From Porphyrobacter sp. (lineage in GTDB: Bacteria > Pseudomonadota > Alphaproteobacteria > Sphingomonadales > Sphingomonadaceae), in contig JACIYY010000317.1 in assembly GCA_014359685.1 (NCBI GenBank), forward strand, positions 1 through 7,786: a stretch of 7,786 nucleotides of DNA, written 5' to 3'. This document shows, piece by piece, positions 6,388-7,786 of the stretch. The notes below the pieces were generated by a model. It was not told where the DNA came from. It made no database searches and saw only the letters and a list, made by a program, of their open reading frames with translations. How positions within the stretch are numbered: position 1 is the first letter of the stretch; each line of letters begins with the position of its first letter. Position numbers and translations under genes: made by a program.

Positions 6388-6452
6388 GCGCCATCCCTAA
6401 CAGCGCGCACGGCCCGGCACCAGCGGGCGCGTTCGGCAGGAGAAAGCGGGCC
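6388..6452. promoter_or_regulatory. 65-base divergent spacer between ubiG and lysC
   Basis: Both genes must be read outward from this short gap or from within each other's 5' ends. It holds both ribosome binding sites and an imperfect inverted repeat, GCCCG at 6412-6416 with CGGGC at 6424-6428. I could not identify convincing -35/-10 elements on either strand. Confidence 0.4.
6438..6443 (+). promoter_or_regulatory. Ribosome binding site that decides the TTG start of lysC
   Basis: AGGAGA lies nine bases before the TTG at 6453. The alternatives GTG 6465 and ATG 6468 lie 21 and 24 bases away and would cut into the first beta strand before KFGGTS, so TTG 6453 is the best start. Confidence 0.75.
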
Positions 6453-7751
6453 TTGGCACGGATCGTGATGAAATTCGGCGGCACCTCGATGGCCGGCACC
6501 GAACGCATCCGCCGCGTCGCCAACCTCGTGCGCCGGCAGCAGCTCGGCCCCGATGGCGAGCGTCATCAGGTGGCGGTGGTGGTCTCGGCGATGGCCGGGG
6601 AGACCGACCGGCTGGTCAATTTCTGCCGCGAGGCCAATCCGCTCTACGACCCGGCCGAATATGACGTGGTGGTCGCCGCCGGCGAGCAGGTGACGAGCGG
6701 GCTTCTGGCGCTGACCCTGCAGGCGATCGGCTGCAAGGCGCGCAGCTGGCTCGGCTGGCAGGTGCCGATCCACACGGTCGAGGCCCACGCCAAGGCGCGC
6801 ATCGCCAGCATCGACAGCGAGGCGCTGATCGCGCAGATGGAACAGGGGGTGATCGCGGTGATCCCCGGCTTCCAGGGCGTCGCGCTGGACGGGCGCGTGA
6901 CCACGCTGGGGCGCGGCGGCTCCGACACCTCGGCGGTGGCGGTGGCGGCGGCGCTGAAGGCCGATCGCTGCGACATCTACACCGATGTCGACGGGGTCTA
7001 TACCACCGACCCGCGCATCGTGGCGCGCGCGCGCAAGCTGGAATATGTGACCTATGAGGAGATGCTGGAGCTGGCATCGGTCGGGGCCAAGGTGCTCCAG
7101 ACCCGCTCGGTCAGCCTGGCGATGAAGGAAGGGGTCCGGGTGCAGGTTCTCTCCAGCTTCGTGGAGGACGGCGCGCCGGCCGACGAACTGCCGGGGACGA
7201 TGATCGTCTCCGACGAGGAAATGGCCCGCATCATGGAGGAGAGCGGCATGGAAACCCAGCTGGTCACCGGCGTCGCCCACGACAAGAACGAGGCGCGCAT
7301 CGTGCTGACCCGCGTGCCCGACCGGCCCGGCGCGGTCAGCCATATCTTCACCCCGCTGGCCGCAGCGGCGATCAATGTCGACATGATCATCCAGAATGTC
7401 GGCCGCGACAAGGGCGAGACCGACGTGACCTTCACCGTGCCGCGCGCCGACCTCGCCCGCGCCCAGGCGCTGCTGGAGGAGCGCCGCTCCGCGATCGGCT
7501 TCAACCGCATCGTCACCGATGCCAAGGTCGCCAAGATCAGCGTCGTGGGCGTGGGGATGCGCAGCCATGCGGGCGTTGCCGCCACCATGTTCAGCGCGCT
7601 GGCCGAGCGGGGGATCAACATCCAGGCGATCTCCACCAGCGAGATCAAGATCAGCGTGCTGATCGACGAGGACGAGACCGAGCTGGCGGTGCGGCTGCTG
7701 CACACCGCCTATGGCCTCGATGCCGAGGATGCCGCCACCGCCGCCGCCTGA
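6453..7751 (+). CDS. lysC: Aspartate kinase (aspartokinase), catalytic plus two ACT domains
   Basis: This 432-residue enzyme phosphorylates L-aspartate with ATP, the committed step to lysine, threonine, methionine and diaminopimelate. The kinase domain (about 1-245) has the N-terminal KFGGTS (residues 7-12), GRGGSDTSA (from G153) and YTDVDGVYTTDPR (176-188), all diagnostic. Two ACT domains follow: about 270-345 (TGVAHDKNEARIVL, DRPGAVSHIF, NVDMIIQNVG) and about 361-425 (KISVVGVGMRSHAG, GINIQAISTSEIKISVLI), the sites of lysine/threonine feedback in this class. Length and architecture fit the monofunctional Corynebacterium/Bacillus-type enzyme with no fused homoserine dehydrogenase. It starts with TTG, which the strong ribosome binding site and the family N-terminus (MARIVMKFGG) support. 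A second well-placed ribosome binding site inside the gene could produce a separate ACT-only subunit. The gene diverges from ubiG. Nothing recognisable follows in the remaining 35 bases. Confidence 0.96.
   Translation: MARIVMKFGGTSMAGTERIRRVANLVRRQQLGPDGERHQVAVVVSAMAGETDRLVNFCREANPLYDPAEYDVVVAAGEQVTSGLLALTLQAIGCKARSWLGWQVPIHTVEAHAKARIASIDSEALIAQMEQGVIAVIPGFQGVALDGRVTTLGRGGSDTSAVAVAAALKADRCDIYTDVDGVYTTDPRIVARARKLEYVTYEEMLELASVGAKVLQTRSVSLAMKEGVRVQVLSSFVEDGAPADELPGTMIVSDEEMARIMEESGMETQLVTGVAHDKNEARIVLTRVPDRPGAVSHIFTPLAAAAINVDMIIQNVGRDKGETDVTFTVPRADLARAQALLEERRSAIGFNRIVTDAKVAKISVVGVGMRSHAGVAATMFSALAERGINIQAISTSEIKISVLIDEDETELAVRLLHTAYGLDAEDAATAAA
7235..7250 (+). promoter_or_regulatory. Internal ribosome binding site and ATG within lysC (candidate beta-subunit start)
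   Basis: GGAGGA at 7235-7240 is followed seven bases later by an in-frame ATG at 7248 (Met266). Translation from there would give a 167-residue protein, to 7751, made of the two ACT domains only. The first residues, METQLVTGVAHDK, align with the known start region of the C. glutamicum aspartokinase beta subunit as I recall it (MEEAVLTGVATDK). Met257 and Met261 nearby lack comparable spacing. Confidence 0.55.
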
Positions 7752-7786
7752 GGCGCGCCATCGCGGGACGGGGCGGACGGCCGGCC

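Noticed and set aside
5458..6468. 336-codon + strand reading frame opposite ubiG
   Set aside because: It is antisense to a complete UbiG with all family motifs, and its content is Arg/Gln-rich shadow sequence.
6258..7703. Long reading frame (481 codons) on the - strand opposite lysC
   Set aside because: It is antisense to an unmistakable aspartate kinase, rich in His/Arg/Gly/Asp as expected from reverse reading of GC-biased codons, and has no recognisable domain.
7752..7786. GGCGCGCC (7752-7759) and GGCCGGCC (7779-7786) after lysC as a terminator or junction
   Set aside because: These are short self-complementary octamers expected by chance in such GC-rich DNA; there is no T-run or larger stem, and the window ends there.

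Overview
The window is a very GC-rich, densely packed stretch of chromosome with chromosomal housekeeping genes. The gene set (a TamB C-terminus, a ubiG/lysC divergent pair, and a glycosyltransferase with an N-terminal NYNYVRDGANQ signature), the strong G/C bias at third codon positions and the tight gene overlaps suggest an alphaproteobacterium. Sphingomonadales (Sphingomonas, Novosphingobium or Erythrobacter type) is my best guess. This assignment rests on family resemblance, not a search. I see no tRNA, rRNA, insertion sequence, CRISPR array, phage gene or other sign of recent transfer.

Layout, left to right. (1) The 3' part of tamB on the + strand (its start lies outside the window) overlaps by one base a 72-residue predicted lipoprotein gene. 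(2) A 62-base spacer follows, containing a C-rich 12-base tandem repeat that reads as a G-quadruplex motif on the - strand. (3) Next is a GT4 glycosyltransferase of the SqdX/MgtA type. (4) A 166-base spacer holds a weak hairpin and a tandem 9-base repeat. (5) Three tightly coupled + strand genes follow: a small ABM-domain protein, an ArsC/Spx-like (YffB-type) thioredoxin-fold protein and a secreted glycerophosphodiester phosphodiesterase (GlpQ type). (6) ubiG on the - strand has a 3' end that overlaps the 3' end of glpQ by 26 bases. (7) lysC (aspartate kinase) on the + strand diverges from ubiG across only 65 bases and ends 35 bases before the window edge.

How the genes fit together. The left half has an envelope theme: TamB (transport of lipid or outer-membrane protein between membranes), a lipoprotein, a probable glycolipid glycosyltransferase and a periplasmic enzyme that degrades lipid head-group diesters. 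The right half is core metabolism: ubiquinone synthesis and the entry step of the aspartate amino-acid family. I found no evidence for an undescribed multi-gene system. The items most worth a second look are a well-placed internal ribosome binding site in lysC that would yield a separate regulatory subunit, the C-rich/G4 tract between the lipoprotein and glycosyltransferase genes, the small lipoprotein coupled to tamB, and the ABM/ArsC-like/GlpQ trio.
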